Below, one piece after another: positions 35,201 to 45,968 of a DNA stretch of 64,000 nucleotides. The DNA is taken from assembly GCA_033032175.1 (NCBI GenBank), contig CM065317.1:19861279-19925278 (forward strand), given 5' to 3'. The first letter of the stretch is position 1. Every line of letters starts with the position of its first letter. A program made the translations under genes and the position numbers. A model generated the notes under the pieces. It did no database searches and was not told the DNA's origin. It saw only the letters and a list, made by a program, of their open reading frames with translations. The stretch comes from Saturnia japonica (lineage: Eukaryota; Arthropoda; Insecta; Lepidoptera; Saturniidae).

Positions 35201-38200
35201 CATCTTCTGAAGGAGACCCAGCATATTTTCTCTGAAATTGTTTTCAAAGTGTAAAAACCTTATAAATTGCCTTATCCTGCATTAAAAAAAACTTTTCCAA
35301 CATTATAAAACATGTTATACTATTTCTATTTCTTTATTTTCTCGATGACAGTTCTAATTTGATAGTTGAAGTGTCGTGACCAAATAAGTAATGATATCGA
35401 TCTGAATGAATCTCGATATGAAATAAGTAGTGACGATTCATCAGATTTTGATTAAAATAAATAAATAAATATTACCTGTCGTTATAATTATTTCGTTTCA
35501 TTGTCGAGTACCTCTACCTATACCTACTTATTTTACAACAGCTTCAAAAATTTTGAAGAAGTTGACATTATCAATCAAGAATTAATACGTGTAACATCTT
35601 GTAATGAAATATAATATTAGTTAATAAATTTGTACAAAAGTATCCGGCAGCAGTTTAGTTTCTTACATTTTGTAAAAAAATATCGGATCTGTTATCGTGT
35701 TACGTTTATCGATATAGTAAAAAAGACGCTCGTTCAAGTTTTCACAGGAGCTGTTATCGAGAAAATAAAGAAATGAAAATGTAGTATGTTATTGTTTTTT
35801 CTTTTGTGTGTAAAAACAATGTTTAAAAATGCCTAATAGTATATTATAGTTTGAAAGTGATTTCAAATTCAATAAGAGAGTGGTAGAAGAGATATTGTTC
35901 AGTAGTGGGTTTGTTTACACTTTTAACTTCTTACACTGAAATCTATTTCATTTGTAAGATCTACTTTACGAAAATGTTCATGCGTTAAATCCATGGTAAC
36001 GTAGAAACGCAATATTTAAAATGGAGCCAAATGAAACAAACTGCATTGTTATAGCCAAATGACGCAATTAGTGTTTAAATATTCTTAATGTAAGTGGCCA
36101 CTTCCGGAATTTTTTTATTGAACTGATGCAATAAACTGATGGACAATGGTTGTGATTGTAGGAGAAGAATTTCTACAATCTGTGGGGTTCAACCAACCCT
36201 GAGGACGAAGAGAAGCAACGCGTCATACACAAGCACATCCCCGCACCGCGCCGCCCGCTTCCCTCTCACGCCGAGAGCTACAACCCCCCGCCGGAGTATC
36301 TGCTCGACGCTAAAGAGGTTCCCTGAGCATAATAATTATCCTTGTATTTGAAATTAGTGCTGGTACGCGACTGACGTCTCATCTGTTTGTAATGTAGCCT
36401 AAGCTAGCCCTCAAAGTATGTGTTGAATAGTGACCGTCAGCCTGCCTTGCTGTTACTGTGAGCTCTTATTTCAATTGTTCATCCATCATGTGATGCTCTA
36501 ACAGATGAAGGAGTGGAACAAGCTGTCAGAGACGCCATGGAAGCGCAAGTACACGTTTCTGCCGACACAGCACCGGTCTCTGCGAGAGGTCCCCGCATAC
36601 GAGCGGTTCACGCGCGAGCGTTTCTTGCGCTGCCTCGATCTGTACCTCGCGCCGCGGGCTATTAAGATGCGGGTACTCTCTTTTCTCTCTTTTCACGTTT
36701 TTCAATGATGCCGGATAGTACAGCTCTATATTCGTGCCCATAGCTCACAATCACCCCGGAGGACTTAGTGCCAAAACTGCCATCACCGCGAGACCTGCAG
36801 CCTTTCCCGACAACGGAGGCGTTGTGCCTGCGCGGACACTCCTCACTCGTGCGCTCCGTGGACTTCGATCCTTCTGGACAGTATATAGTCAGCGGCGGAG
36901 ACGATGGACTTGTCAAAGGTGAGAAATGCGGTCGTGTACCTGGTGTTCCGGAGCCCACTGAAGACTGCATCCTATATTATGGGCATAGATGTAGTATATA
37001 TGTAAATTAGCTATACGACAGAGAAACAGCACAGTATAGACAAAGTAAGGCTTATCATATAGCAAGATAGGGATACAGCACGAATTTTTAAAAGATAAGG
37101 GTCTGTAGGGCCATTTGTCAATAGTGACGAAAAGAAATATCGCTTATTTTCGTAAAATATAAGGTTTCACAATATAATTTAGTGTTTGGTAGACATAGTA
37201 CAGTTATGGTTACATGTGCAGTGCCTTGTCGTAACTCATCCGTCAAGAAAATCTATAAAATTATCCATTTCATATGTAAGAGACACATTGAAATGTTTTG
37301 CTCACAAACTAAATTGTTTTAGAAAGTTTGTAAAAGTTTTATACGCAAATGAATGTAGAAAATATCGTATTTAATCATATTAATTCTCCGAAAATATTCG
37401 AATTCAAAATAAAATGTTATCAAATAAGTGAATATTTTTCGAATTTTAATTTAAAATTCAAAAAGATTGAGCTATGTCGATAACGGTCTATCGAAATACA
37501 ATACCTAAGGTATGTGTTCTATATATATATATATATATATATAATACTAATGTAATCATTGTATCATATCAGGGAATTTCAAATTTCAAAACGCAACGCT
37601 ATTATCACAGTTATCCACAAAGGCGAAGTCACTGGGTGTTTTTATAGTTTTGTGATTGCGCTTTCGTGTTATTTATTAGTCAACTTAGTAAAATATTGCA
37701 TTCTTATAAGCCAAATTGTGAATCGTCGGTAGAGTATGTTAGGTCAGATCACCTTACGATAAGTGACTACCAAATATCTTGTTTAAATACTTCTTGAATT
37801 GATTTTTTTCATAGTAGCTCAGAAAAGTGACGGAAATGTACCTGATGGTATGTACAGTACCTACAATCCAAATTACGATCTATAGATGGTCGTGACTGTT
37901 ATGCTGGCCTGTAAGAAGCCTCTCTGCAAGCTGACTATACACAGGCTAATTCCGAAACACGACATACCAAAAGAGAGATTCTGTGAAAAAGTTTATGAAC
38001 ATTTGCATGGTGGTCGCGATCCAGGCGGGTACATATACCCTATCCCCTACCACCCCGCTTGATTACAGGATATTGAATATTTTATTTGAGTATTTAAGCG
38101 AGCCGTATCCCGAGCCACGACGGTTCTGTTTTTATAAGAAATTAAAGACGACATCTACAAAAGGCCCATAGAGGAAGAAACTGTAAGCATGATTATACTA

Positions 38201-41083
38201 TTTCAAAGAGGAGTAATGTGTGTTATTTTAAATTGTATTTTAAGTTCGAAGAAATTTTTTTTGAGAATTTCTTGTCTCCTGTATAACATCAGTTAATATC
38301 TGAAATGAGTTTCTTAAAGGGATTTTAATTCAGTCTGTAATAATTTGGATTAAAATTAATTTCAATTAAATTAAATTCGAAAGCTTATTAATAGAAATTG
38401 GACGGGATTTTCCTCAGTATTTCATTGCTCTCAAAAAGAGAGACTTTGCTGAACGATATACTAAGAATAGGTTTACGAAACCTGTAGGAACGACGTATTA
38501 GGTTAAATTCACATCGTTCTACAAACTATGAATTAATCAAAAATAGTAAGCGCAGCTAGTAGTATATACATTTTTACATAATGTGTATTTGTTAAGCGAC
38601 ATGATATGTGTATCAATATCGACATTAAACCGAGACAGTACATGGTGCAGCATTATTACACTCACACAAATGTGTAATGTATTTTGTTTTTCGGCTCGCC
38701 GGCGCCCAAATCTACCCATTGCCGATCTAAGTAATAGGTCCTTACATATCAAATTAGGGTTAATATGGTAAAAAGTAAAAAATTAATTTTTTTTATGAAA
38801 TTATACCTTTAATCAATCGAAGTTTGTACCATATTATCTATGCACTTTCGCCAGTTTAAAGGTAATTCATTGATTCCAATGCTGAAAAAATTGTGGGAGT
38901 GAGAATCAATAAAATCTTTGAAGGCAGTTTGGACAGCCTCATCGGAATTGAATTTATTTTCCTTGCAAGAAATTGTCCAAATTCCGAAAAAAAGTGGTAA
39001 TCTGTTGGAGCAACGTCCGGGGAATATGGTGGGTTTCAGAGACATTGCAGTTAGCTGCAGTTCTTCCATTTCCATTTTTTTTTTAAGTGGAGCAAGGTCG
39101 ACATATCAGTAGTTACGATGTAGCTGAAGAACTGGAAATTGACCACAAAATAGTTTTAACCCATTTGAAGAAAGCCAGCTATGCCAAAAAGCTCGATATT
39201 TGGTTGTCACATGAGCTCACTGAAAGAAACCTAATGGACCGTGTACTCATTTGCGATGCATTATTGAGACGTAATGAAACCGAGCTGTTTTTGAAGGGAT
39301 TGATAACAGGCGATGAGAAGTTGATCACGTACGACACAAGATACCCAAAGTTGCTTTATTATTCCTGTTTGTGTGATTTTTTTTTACTATATCTCCACTG
39401 TTAACGTAGATAATTCAGAAAAACCTAAATCAATCTTCAAATCATCCAATAAATATTACTCATTACGGATATACAAAGAATGTTTCTCCTGGTTTTGTCG
39501 TGATTTTAAATTAACACTGTCGGTATTAAATTTTATAAAATTTAGTCCTGTGGTGCTCAAATGGTACGAAGTTAAAACAAAGAAATTTCAGCTCCTTTAG
39601 AATTGTATTATAGGTGCACTCTCTTTAACCCTCTTTCTATTTCTCTTATGTGACGCAGAAGAAGTTGCGCGGATCAGCTAGTATGAAATAAAATTGAATT
39701 TGGAATTCCTAACCAAACGCCAGATAATTGAGATCAAAGTGGCCAGTTTAACAGATGAAAGATGAGTGATTTTTACAAGAGTATATCTGCTTACAGTGTG
39801 GGAGACGAGCAGCGGGCGTTGTCTGCGCAGTATTCAGCTCGGGACGGGCGTCACGCGTGTGGCCTGGATCCCCGTGCAGGGGCTCAGCCTGGTGGCGGCC
39901 GCAGCAGGGGCGCGTCTGTTGCTACTGAACCCAGGCGCGGACATAGGGGCGCATCGCGTCGCGCAGCACACCGACACCCTGCTGGAGGAGCCCCCGCCGC
40001 AGCACGACATCGTGATGGACGAGCGCACGCGATCCTGCGTCCAATGGGAACGCGTCTCACCGGAGGAGTGGGCCCGCGGGGTGCGCCTCGCACTCACACA
40101 CTTCAAGCCGGTGTCGCACGTGTCATGGCACGCGCGCGGCGACTACCTGTGCGTGACGGTGCGCGACGGTGCATCCCGCGCCGTGCTGGTGCACCAGGTG
40201 TCGCGGCGTCGGTCGCAGCTGCCGTTCACACGGCCCAAGGGTCTCGTGCAGTGTGCACTGTTCCACCCGACGCGACCGCTGCTCGCCGTAGCGACGCAGC
40301 GCGCGGTCCGCCTCTATGACCTCGTCAAGCAGGAGCTGGTGCGGAAGCTGCTCACCGGAGCGCAGTGGATCAGCACGATGGCGATGCACCCCGCCGGAGA
40401 CAATTTGCTCGTCGCCTCCTACGACAGAAAATGTATATGGTATGTCCCTAAACTATGCCCAGGACTCGTTTACCTGTATTTATAACTTCAGTTTTCATGT
40501 TGATTTAAAACCGATACCTTAACATGACGGACCTCCTTCGAGCTTATCACTGTTTATCATTATTTTTATCAATATATTTAAATTAAATTAAATTAACAAT
40601 AAGCATCGGCAATTTTGAATGGAAGTGACCGTCTGAAGGTGAGCTGGTGAGAGTAGTGAAGTAAGATCGAGAGTGTGCAGGTTCGACCTGGAGTTGTCGT
40701 CGAAGCCGTACCAGACGCTGCGGGTGCACGGCGGCGCGGTGCGGGCGCTCTCCTTCCACCGGCGGTACCCGCTGTTCGCCTCCGCCGGGGACGACCACAA
40801 CATTGTTGTCTACCATGGGATGGTCTACAAGTTGGTGTCCAAAACTACTTTAATTACAAATAATACATTGTTCATACAACAGATTGGTTCGCTAACTTGG
40901 TAAATGTCAACATTTCCATCGCTTTACAGTGACCTACTGCAAAACCCGCTGCTGGTACCGCTTAAGCAGCTGCGAGGTCCGGAGCCACGCGAGGACCTCT
41001 GCGTGCTGGACGTGCGCTTTCATCCCACACAGCCGTGGTTGCTCGCGGCCGGCGCGGACTCCACAATTAGACTTTATACCTGA
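26239..41083 (+). CDS. BOP1: Ribosome biogenesis protein BOP1 (WD40)
   Basis: Thirteen exons with consistent phases: 26239-26292, 26399-26503, 28335-28412, 28840-29113, 31515-31677, 31751-31892, 32112-32294, 36162-36317, 36505-36672, 36744-36918, 39797-40439, 40681-40830 and 40930-41083. The product is about 814 residues. Residues 1 to about 185 form an acidic, Ser-rich and Lys-rich N-terminus. The BOP1 N-terminal domain (about 185-445) includes [34 protein letters not shown] and [16 protein letters not shown]40 repeats follow: [58 protein letters not shown], ending [23 protein letters not shown]1 acts in the nucleolus in the PeBoW complex with Pes1 and WDR12, in 28S/5.8S rRNA maturation. AATAAA at 41237-41242 is a possible polyadenylation signal. 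Exons 10-13 are strikingly GC-rich compared with exons 1-4. Confidence 0.95.
27080..28334. other. BOP1 intron 2, no element recognised
   Basis: Two short open frames in tandem (27404-27637 and 27648-27851) drew attention. The second encodes a hydrophobic stretch ([17 protein letters not shown]). They have no splice context and no family I recognise, so I do not annotate them as genes. CTATAACTCTGGCC at 27234 and CCAATATCTCTGGCC at 27387 may be a weak internal repeat. Confidence 0.4.
29160..29650 (+). repeat. SINE-like repeat, copy A (BOP1 intron 4)
   Basis: Same family as 41690-42330. Shared landmarks: AAAGTGGTGTATTTTATGTTT, GATAGTTCATAACTGC, CCTCATTAGCC, TCAGTAGCAGCTC, TTAATGG.AATAG.CTC.CCCCTATTAC, GGGGATACAGG and a T/A-rich tail. 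In this copy the tRNA-like B box region is deleted between CATTAGCC and TCAGTAGC. Confidence 0.75.
29952..30467 (-). pseudogene. RTE-like LINE C-terminal fragment
   Basis: An uninterrupted minus-strand frame of 171 codons begins [12 protein letters not shown] and contains [60 protein letters not shown] and [11 protein letters not shown]. This is the RT connection/C-terminal block found in many lepidopteran RTE-like LINEs (FE.WC.RR.L...W......E.L.R......LL..I..R...W.GH.LRH..LL..IIEGK..GKR.RGR). It lies antisense within BOP1 intron 4 and is a truncated insertion. Confidence 0.82.
30600..31060 (-). pseudogene. 5'-truncated copy of the I-like LINE ORF2 C-terminus
   Basis: The minus strand reads [18 protein letters not shown] (about 30985-30930), then [40 protein letters not shown] and GIDEGTLEH. 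It aligns with the C-terminus of the LINE at 15606-21224 (GHCCSPVHLNKLRIRDTSICECGLEEGN). A related but clearly diverged family member, inserted antisense in BOP1 intron 4. The frame is broken near GTLEH. Confidence 0.8.
31061..31514. other. End of BOP1 intron 4, nothing recognised
   Basis: Contains a GC-richer stretch (31215-31365) with GCGC/CGCG clusters, but no coding or element signature I can support. Confidence 0.35.
32295..33889. other. BOP1 intron 7, first part
   Basis: Mostly AT-rich unique-looking sequence. GCGGATGAAACCGCGGGGCA at 32541-32560 is the reverse form of the dispersed TGCCCCGCGGTTTCACCCGC repeat common in Lepidoptera (compare 47675), indicating an old repeat fragment. Confidence 0.45.
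33890..34397 (-). pseudogene. LINE endonuclease N-terminal fragment
   Basis: The minus strand from 34397 to 34194 reads [20 protein letters not shown] and [20 protein letters not shown]. This is the start of an apurinic-type endonuclease (YNV.TL, the LGLAETR motif with the catalytic Glu) of RTE-like LINEs. Flanking sequence 33890-34190 has broken frames and GGCCTCCTCCAATTTG-type strings common in these elements, but no clear domain. It lies antisense in BOP1 intron 7. Confidence 0.7.
34440..36161. other. BOP1 intron 7, last part
   Basis: AT-rich with no coding signal. GATATCGATCTG and TCTCGATATG near 35390-35420 are scattered ATCGAT strings without evident function. Confidence 0.35.
36919..38771. 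other. BOP1 intron 10, first part
   Basis: Contains an (AT)n run at 37520-37543. Between 37860 and 38170 a short frame ([18 protein letters not shown]..., 37983-38171) is open but unrecognised and may be transposon debris. Confidence 0.4.
37520..37543. repeat. (AT)n microsatellite
   Basis: Twelve consecutive AT units inside BOP1 intron 10. Confidence 0.95.
38809..39075 (-). pseudogene. Mariner transposase C-terminal fragment, inverted
   Basis: The minus strand reads, partly across frames, [24 protein letters not shown] sequence (here [17 protein letters not shown]), then [18 protein letters not shown] and RKCIDN, the last part of a mariner transposase. It lies 11 bp from an N-terminal mariner fragment of opposite orientation (39087-39345). 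Confidence 0.8.
39087..39345 (+). pseudogene. Mariner transposase N-terminal/central fragment
   Basis: The plus strand reads [59 protein letters not shown] and [13 protein letters not shown]. That is the second helix-turn-helix, the WVPHEL linker (here WLSHEL) and the first catalytic Asp in TGDEK. The remainder of the gene does not continue on this strand; the C-terminal part lies beside it, inverted. Both pieces probably come from one element rearranged in place within BOP1 intron 10. Confidence 0.82.
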
Positions 41084-41150
41084 AGCCTAATCAAATATAT
41101 TTTGTACATTACAACAATCTTGTTTTTTAATTCATACTAATATAATCTAT

Positions 41151-41320
41151 TTCACTAGTGCACAATAACCAAACTACATCACGTAAAATACCGCTAAATA
41201 TAACCAATACATACATACATATACATAATATAGCCAAATAAAGTGAGTTTATTTAGTATATTAATGTAAAATAAATACCACTGAATTACAGATCAAGATC
41301 CCGAAGAATTGGAATTTTGT
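41151..41320 (+). repeat. Dispersed repeat, copy 2 (partner at 25471)
   Basis: AACTACATCACGTAAAAT and flanking blocks match 25471-25610. It lies just downstream of the BOP1 stop codon, so the 3' UTR may run into it. Confidence 0.55.
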
Positions 41321-41689
41321 CAAAACGCGTGTTCATTTGTAATAGGGAAGTCGGAAGTGCAAAAGATTATCGATATACATCGTAAATTAACAATAACTAT
41401 TTTATAAACGAGACCCAATATTGAAAGTTATTTTTTACTAACGTTTGAATTGAGTCCTTTCGTGTATGGTGTAACGAAACAGGATTCTGCTTCCAGCCTA
41501 GTTTTGAGAGATTACCAATTTTGTATTTTATTTACTTTAAAATTGCTTTTCATTATGTTTTAATTAAACTTTTGTTAATGTGTGATAGAAACAGTAGAGT
41601 TTTCAATTGAATGTTAGTACATTTCGAATCGACTTAGCAAAAAGTTAGTGATCTTAATTCATCCTCAAATATAGTTCACTAGCGACTCG

Positions 41690-42330
41690 ACCCAGTTTTG
41701 CACATGTATAATTTACAAAATGGTATATTTCATCTTTAAAAAAGTCTGATTTAGAGTTTATCGCTTGAATATTGATAGTTCATAACTACATAATCGCCTC
41801 ATTAGCATATTGGTTTTAACGGAACTGCCATGCTCGACTTCCTAGGTTCGATTCCCAGGTCAAACAAAGGGTTATTGGGTTTTTCTATGAAATTATCAGT
41901 AGCAGCTCGAAATTACGCTTTTTGCTCGATTAATGGCAATAGCCTCGCCCCCTATTACATGGGACCCAAAAACATACCTGGTGAACAGACTGGGTGTACA
42001 TAAGTACAATCGGCCTTACCCATCGGGGATACAGGCGTGATCGTATGTTATGTAACTTAGTTACTAAAGGTGCACTTAGCTCGCGACGCCTAATTCGTCA
42101 TAGGTGCGGAGTGCCACCAACTGACCGCGACCGTTTTGCTGAGAGGGATTTCTTTCGTTAATGTTATTTTGAATTCGTGATATTTTTACCGGTATTCATT
42201 CGAATCTAAAATTGTAAAGGTTACTTTTTATCTACATTAAGTGCCTAAGTTAACTAACAAATTTTTGGATAAAGATTAATGCTGAATTGGAGAAAATAAC
42301 TTCGCAAATAACGTAACATTTTTAATCATT
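41690..42330 (+). repeat. tRNA-derived SINE, copy B
   Basis: Contains a recognisable pol III B box (GGTTCGATTCC near 41846), then AGGTCAAACAAAGGGTTATTGG, GATTAATGGCAATAGCCTCG, CCCCTATTACATGG and GGGGATACAGGCGTGAT. The long 3' part matches copy A at 29160. The A box (ATTAGCATATTGG) is decayed. It is followed directly by an inverted copy at 42345-42665. Confidence 0.78.
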
Positions 42331-42344
42331 ATGTTGAAAGAGAG

Positions 42345-42665
42345 GTGTACACTGTACACCCACAGTTCGCCGGGTACTTATGTTTTAGTTCTCATTTAAT
42401 AGGGGGCGAGCCTCTTGCCACTAATCGACACAAAGCCAAACTTAGAACTGCTACTGACAATTTCATAGAAAACTTCAATAACACTGAGCGACGTGGGCAT
42501 CGAATCTAGACCTAGAGTATAGCAGTCGCGTTTATCATTACTAGGCTAATAAGGCAGTTATGAACTATAAATAATATATTAAAGCGATAAACTCTACATC
42601 AGGCTTCTCAAACATAAAATACACCACTTTGTAAATTGTAACCGTGCGAAGTTGGGGCAGGTCGC
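42345..42665 (-). repeat. tRNA-derived SINE, copy C, inverted
   Basis: In reverse complement this shows the same landmarks as copy B (AAGTGGTGTATTTTATGTTT, GATAAACTCTACATCAGG reversed, CCTTATTAGCCTAGTAATG, TCTAGATTCGATGCCC at the B box, GGGGGCGAGCC reversed, GTGGGTGTACA). Together with copy B it makes a facing inverted pair about 15 bp apart. Confidence 0.75.
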
Positions 42666-44465
42666 TAGTCTTTTAATAAATATGGATACAGAGTTTGGAA
42701 TTCACTAAACTCTGTTCTTTTTTTATTGATTGCATGGACCCAAACGCTTCTTTTTATTTTTTTCCTGGTCAAGAACATAAAGCAGCCGCCGCTGTTTCCA
42801 AAAAATCGTGCCCACCTTGTACTCACATGTTTCTTCGTTCTTTAAGGGATATGCGCTAAATCCGCAAACTCGGTTTTTGACGGGATTTTAAAGTGACATG
42901 TTGTTTTAATTCATTAAGCTTCGGTTTTTTGACCCTATATCACCTATGTAATATTGATGGCATTTTGCGTGATATAGTTTGGTTGTGAAGTGGATTATAA
43001 TATAAAGCGGAAAACATGTATTTTGGGATGCCACAAAAATTTTTTAGATAGTTCTGACAAGAGAGCCACCATCTTGTCAGAAGATTCTACTATAATACTA
43101 GGATAATTTTACGAAGGCTTACAGATGTTGACACTGGCAAGTACTTTTTGCGGCGCCATAACAAGAAGAAGAAATTCGCTAACCAGGAATGTCGATTGCG
43201 GGACAAATTGCGGGGACTTTAAACTTTATTGGGATTTTGTGAGGAATTGCGGGGATTTTACCGATTTAATATTTTGAAGTTCTACTTTCTTTTGGCGTGG
43301 TCAATAGATGGTAAATTTGAGAGCTCTTCGAGCACTAAGTGACTAATTAAAATGCAAATCAAATCAAGTTGGATATAATTTTTGGAGTTATTATTATTTT
43401 GTTAGGCCAATGCATACCTTTTTACGAACCTAATTAAGTGAAACCAGTACTCATAGTTTTCTTTAAGGTATTGATTAGATATATGTTGATAATTTGATAC
43501 TTAAAACATGAGGATGAATGATAAGTACCCTTTTTAAATATATCGCATATCCCTAATTTATATTGTGCAGCCGACAGTTACTAGGGCGTAAAATGGTTTA
43601 GGAATACAAACAGAGAAGCTTCCACATTTAAAATTAGCTATTTGAATGTTGCGTGTGTTGCCAAATGGAAACGCATCAATCAGAAAATTCATTGATGGCT
43701 CACAGTAGTGATGATCGATCAGTGTTGATAATAGCTCAGTGGTAACGTGTTGAAAATATTGCATGAAAACTTTTTTAAATTTATAGTAGTTCATATTATA
43801 ATTTATAAAAAAGTGCACCACCCATGCGTTACTTTTGCCCTGTTTAATGAAATTTTGAGAGTTGCGTAATGGTCTAATTTGCCTAATTTCAGTGATTTTA
43901 TTACTTTGATTGTGTAGTTCCACTTAATTACTTTATTACATCTCTATTAGCCTGTCCAATGCTCACTCTGAGAAACTTCTACACACGATTAATATTAAGA
44001 AGAAGAAAATAACTTACATGAAGTAATCGAAACAATTAAATAACACAAAACGCCTGAAAAAGGTAATTTCCAAAGCTTCCAAGTACCTGCATTTTTTTCG
44101 TCAGCAAGAGTGCGCACTTTTATTTTTTTATTACCGATTGCAATGACTCAACTTTAGAGTAGCTATCATCGAGTTACACAAATAATTATTCATTAAAAAT
44201 TCAAATAGAAATACTAGATAAACATAACACCAAAAAAAATCAAAACTATTTGCTTCCGCACTTTTTTCTTCACATGAGGATTATCTCTCTCTCTCTTCCC
44301 TGTCACTCTAATTAATTATTTGGACCAGAGATTTGGACCGTTAGTAGTCAGTGCATTAAACACAATTATGAAAAAAAAATGCAGTTTCATAGATTTAATG
44401 CAATAGGCCTTTTAAGGCAATCACAACATGCACTAGTAGACATGAATATTTGAAACAATACGAAA
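42666..44465. other. Intergenic DNA between BOP1 and the unnamed gene
   Basis: Near 43160-43172, GCCATAACAAGAAGAAGAAATT looks like a LINE 3' tail. A minus-strand frame of 121 codons (43923-43558, beginning MELHNQSNKITEIRQIRPLR) is open, but its composition and lack of homology leave it unassigned; it may be element-derived or chance. Confidence 0.4.
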
Positions 44466-44556
44466 ATGGATAACACATGACACTATAATTCACTCGATAA
44501 TGGCAGTAATGGTCTTCACTATAGAGGACCGGTTGCCAAGTTAGGAAGAAGAAGAA
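44466..44556 (+). mobile_element. LINE 3' tail inserted in an older repeat
   Basis: GACCGGTTGCCAAGTTAGGA plus (GAA)n closely matches the 3' end of the I-like LINE at 21192-21224. The flanks form two related blocks: ACATGCACTAGTAGACATGA at about 44428 resembles ACATGCGCTTGGAGACATAA at about 44770, and AAATTTCAG..AA..CAGAATTATTACA at 44575 resembles AAAATTCAGGCAAAATAAAATTATTACA at 44823. The LINE tail thus interrupts the first block. Confidence 0.6.
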
Positions 44557-45499
44557 GAAATACAAAAAAGTAACAAATTTCAGATAACGCAGAATTATTA
44601 CAGATTATTTCAATTAACTAGGTAAGTATAAAAAATATGAAACGTAATAAAAATCATCAAAGTCAAATACATGTAAAAATAACAAAGAAAAAGAATAAAA
44701 ATCACTAAATGTCAACAAAATTAAACAAGCAAGAACACTAGTCCCATGTAACTTGTCATTATTAACCCAACATGCGCTTGGAGACATAAATATTTGAAAC
44801 CGAAATAAAAAAAGGTACAAAAAAAATTCAGGCAAAATAAAATTATTACAATTTTTTTCAAATTAACTAAGTTGTAATAACAAATTTAAAAGGTGTCAAA
44901 ATTTCTCAACAGTCCTATACACTTTACAGGCTCAAATTCAGCGGCAGCTACTCTAAAGTATAACCGTCGCGTCGCGTTGCACCAATATTATAATGCCTGT
45001 TACTTTTCTTTAAAATTTTAAATTAAATTACTAATAATGTATTCAGATACCAGTTTGTAACGCCTAAAGACGCCTTACTTCAACCTTTTTAAAATTAAAA
45101 TTGTTTTTTTTTCTTGAGAAATTTGTTAGGAATTTGTGGGGGGGGAATCCGGACTTTGGCCTCTCCAAAGTTCAATTAAATATGAGCACGACTTAAGTGG
45201 AATTTGAACATTGGACATTGACAACACTGCCACAAACGACGAACCACAGAATACATATTTTGTCGTTGTCGTTGTTACATTTGTCTATGGTTATTATTTG
45301 AATTGATATTTTGATAGTTGTATCATTTGAATTGAAAATGGTGTAGAACGATTGAAATAGACAAAGCTTTCGATTCAGTTTTTTTTATCACTTTTACATA
45401 TAATATAAAAGATTGAGTGAATAATAAATACGTTAGATTTCCGTAGTCGGCAGCATACACTATTTGAATATAATATATAAAACATAGGTACATAAATTA

Positions 45500-45841
45500 T
45501 ATGGTAGTGAGCGTCGGCTGTCGAGTATGTTGTCGAGTTGAATTGCTTGAAATTGAACGTTATTTTTGTTCCGGCGCGGTGCGGCGCGGCGGTGCACTGC
45601 CGAATGCCGGTACTTGAGGTTCTTCCGTTGTATTGTATTCTCTTTGCTGGACGTGCTGGTGCGTTTTTTCGGGTGTCAGACGTAATAAAAGATTAGTAAT
45701 TTTTTTAAACTTCGCTAGCTACTGCTTAAAAACAAGATATTTAATTATCAGGAACTTATGTGGAGTTTGGTGTGCAGTACGTCTTGTGTTGTGTTATGTC
45801 TGTGAGGAAAGGTTATTGAGTGTCGAGCGAGTCGAGGACGG
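45500..45841 (+). promoter_or_regulatory. Probable promoter and 5' leader of the unnamed gene
   Basis: The sequence turns locally GC-rich at 45570-45615 (GGCGCGGTGCGGCGCGGCGG) before the coding start at 45842, in contrast to AT-rich DNA on both sides. No TATA box or exact initiator can be defended. Confidence 0.35.
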
Positions 45842-45968
45842 ATGGACGCGATGTCGGGAGCGACGACACCGACGACGGCAGACGCGCCGTCGCTGGACGA
45901 GCGCGACTTGGAGCCGCGAACACCGATGAAGAGACTCGGTTCCACCAGGAAGCTGGCGGCATTTAACA
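45842..45968 (+). CDS. First coding exon of an unidentified gene
   Basis: ATG at 45842 opens a 127-nt exon reading MDAMSGATTPTTADAPSLDE then RDLEPRTPMKRLGSTRKLAA and FN. It ends at a good donor (AACA|GTAAGAT, 45969). The codons are GC-rich and of host type, unlike the flanking DNA. The Thr/Ser-rich start and basic TPMKR..STRK segment look like a disordered regulatory N-terminus with possible phosphorylation sites. I do not recognise the protein. No later exon is visible before 64000, so intron 1 may exceed 18 kb. A second ATG at 45851 is an alternative start. Confidence 0.6.

Noticed and set aside
36662..36970. 102-codon minus-strand frame over BOP1 exons 9-10
   Set aside because: Antisense shadow of confirmed exons.
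39762..40319. 185-codon frame overlapping BOP1 exon 11
   Set aside because: It is a shadow frame of the GC-rich exon; the overlapping frame from 39797 reads unambiguous BOP1 WD40 sequence and splices correctly.
43558..43923. 121-codon minus-strand frame
   Set aside because: Longest free-standing frame in the region, but unrecognised, with no promoter or splice evidence; mentioned only in the spacer entry.
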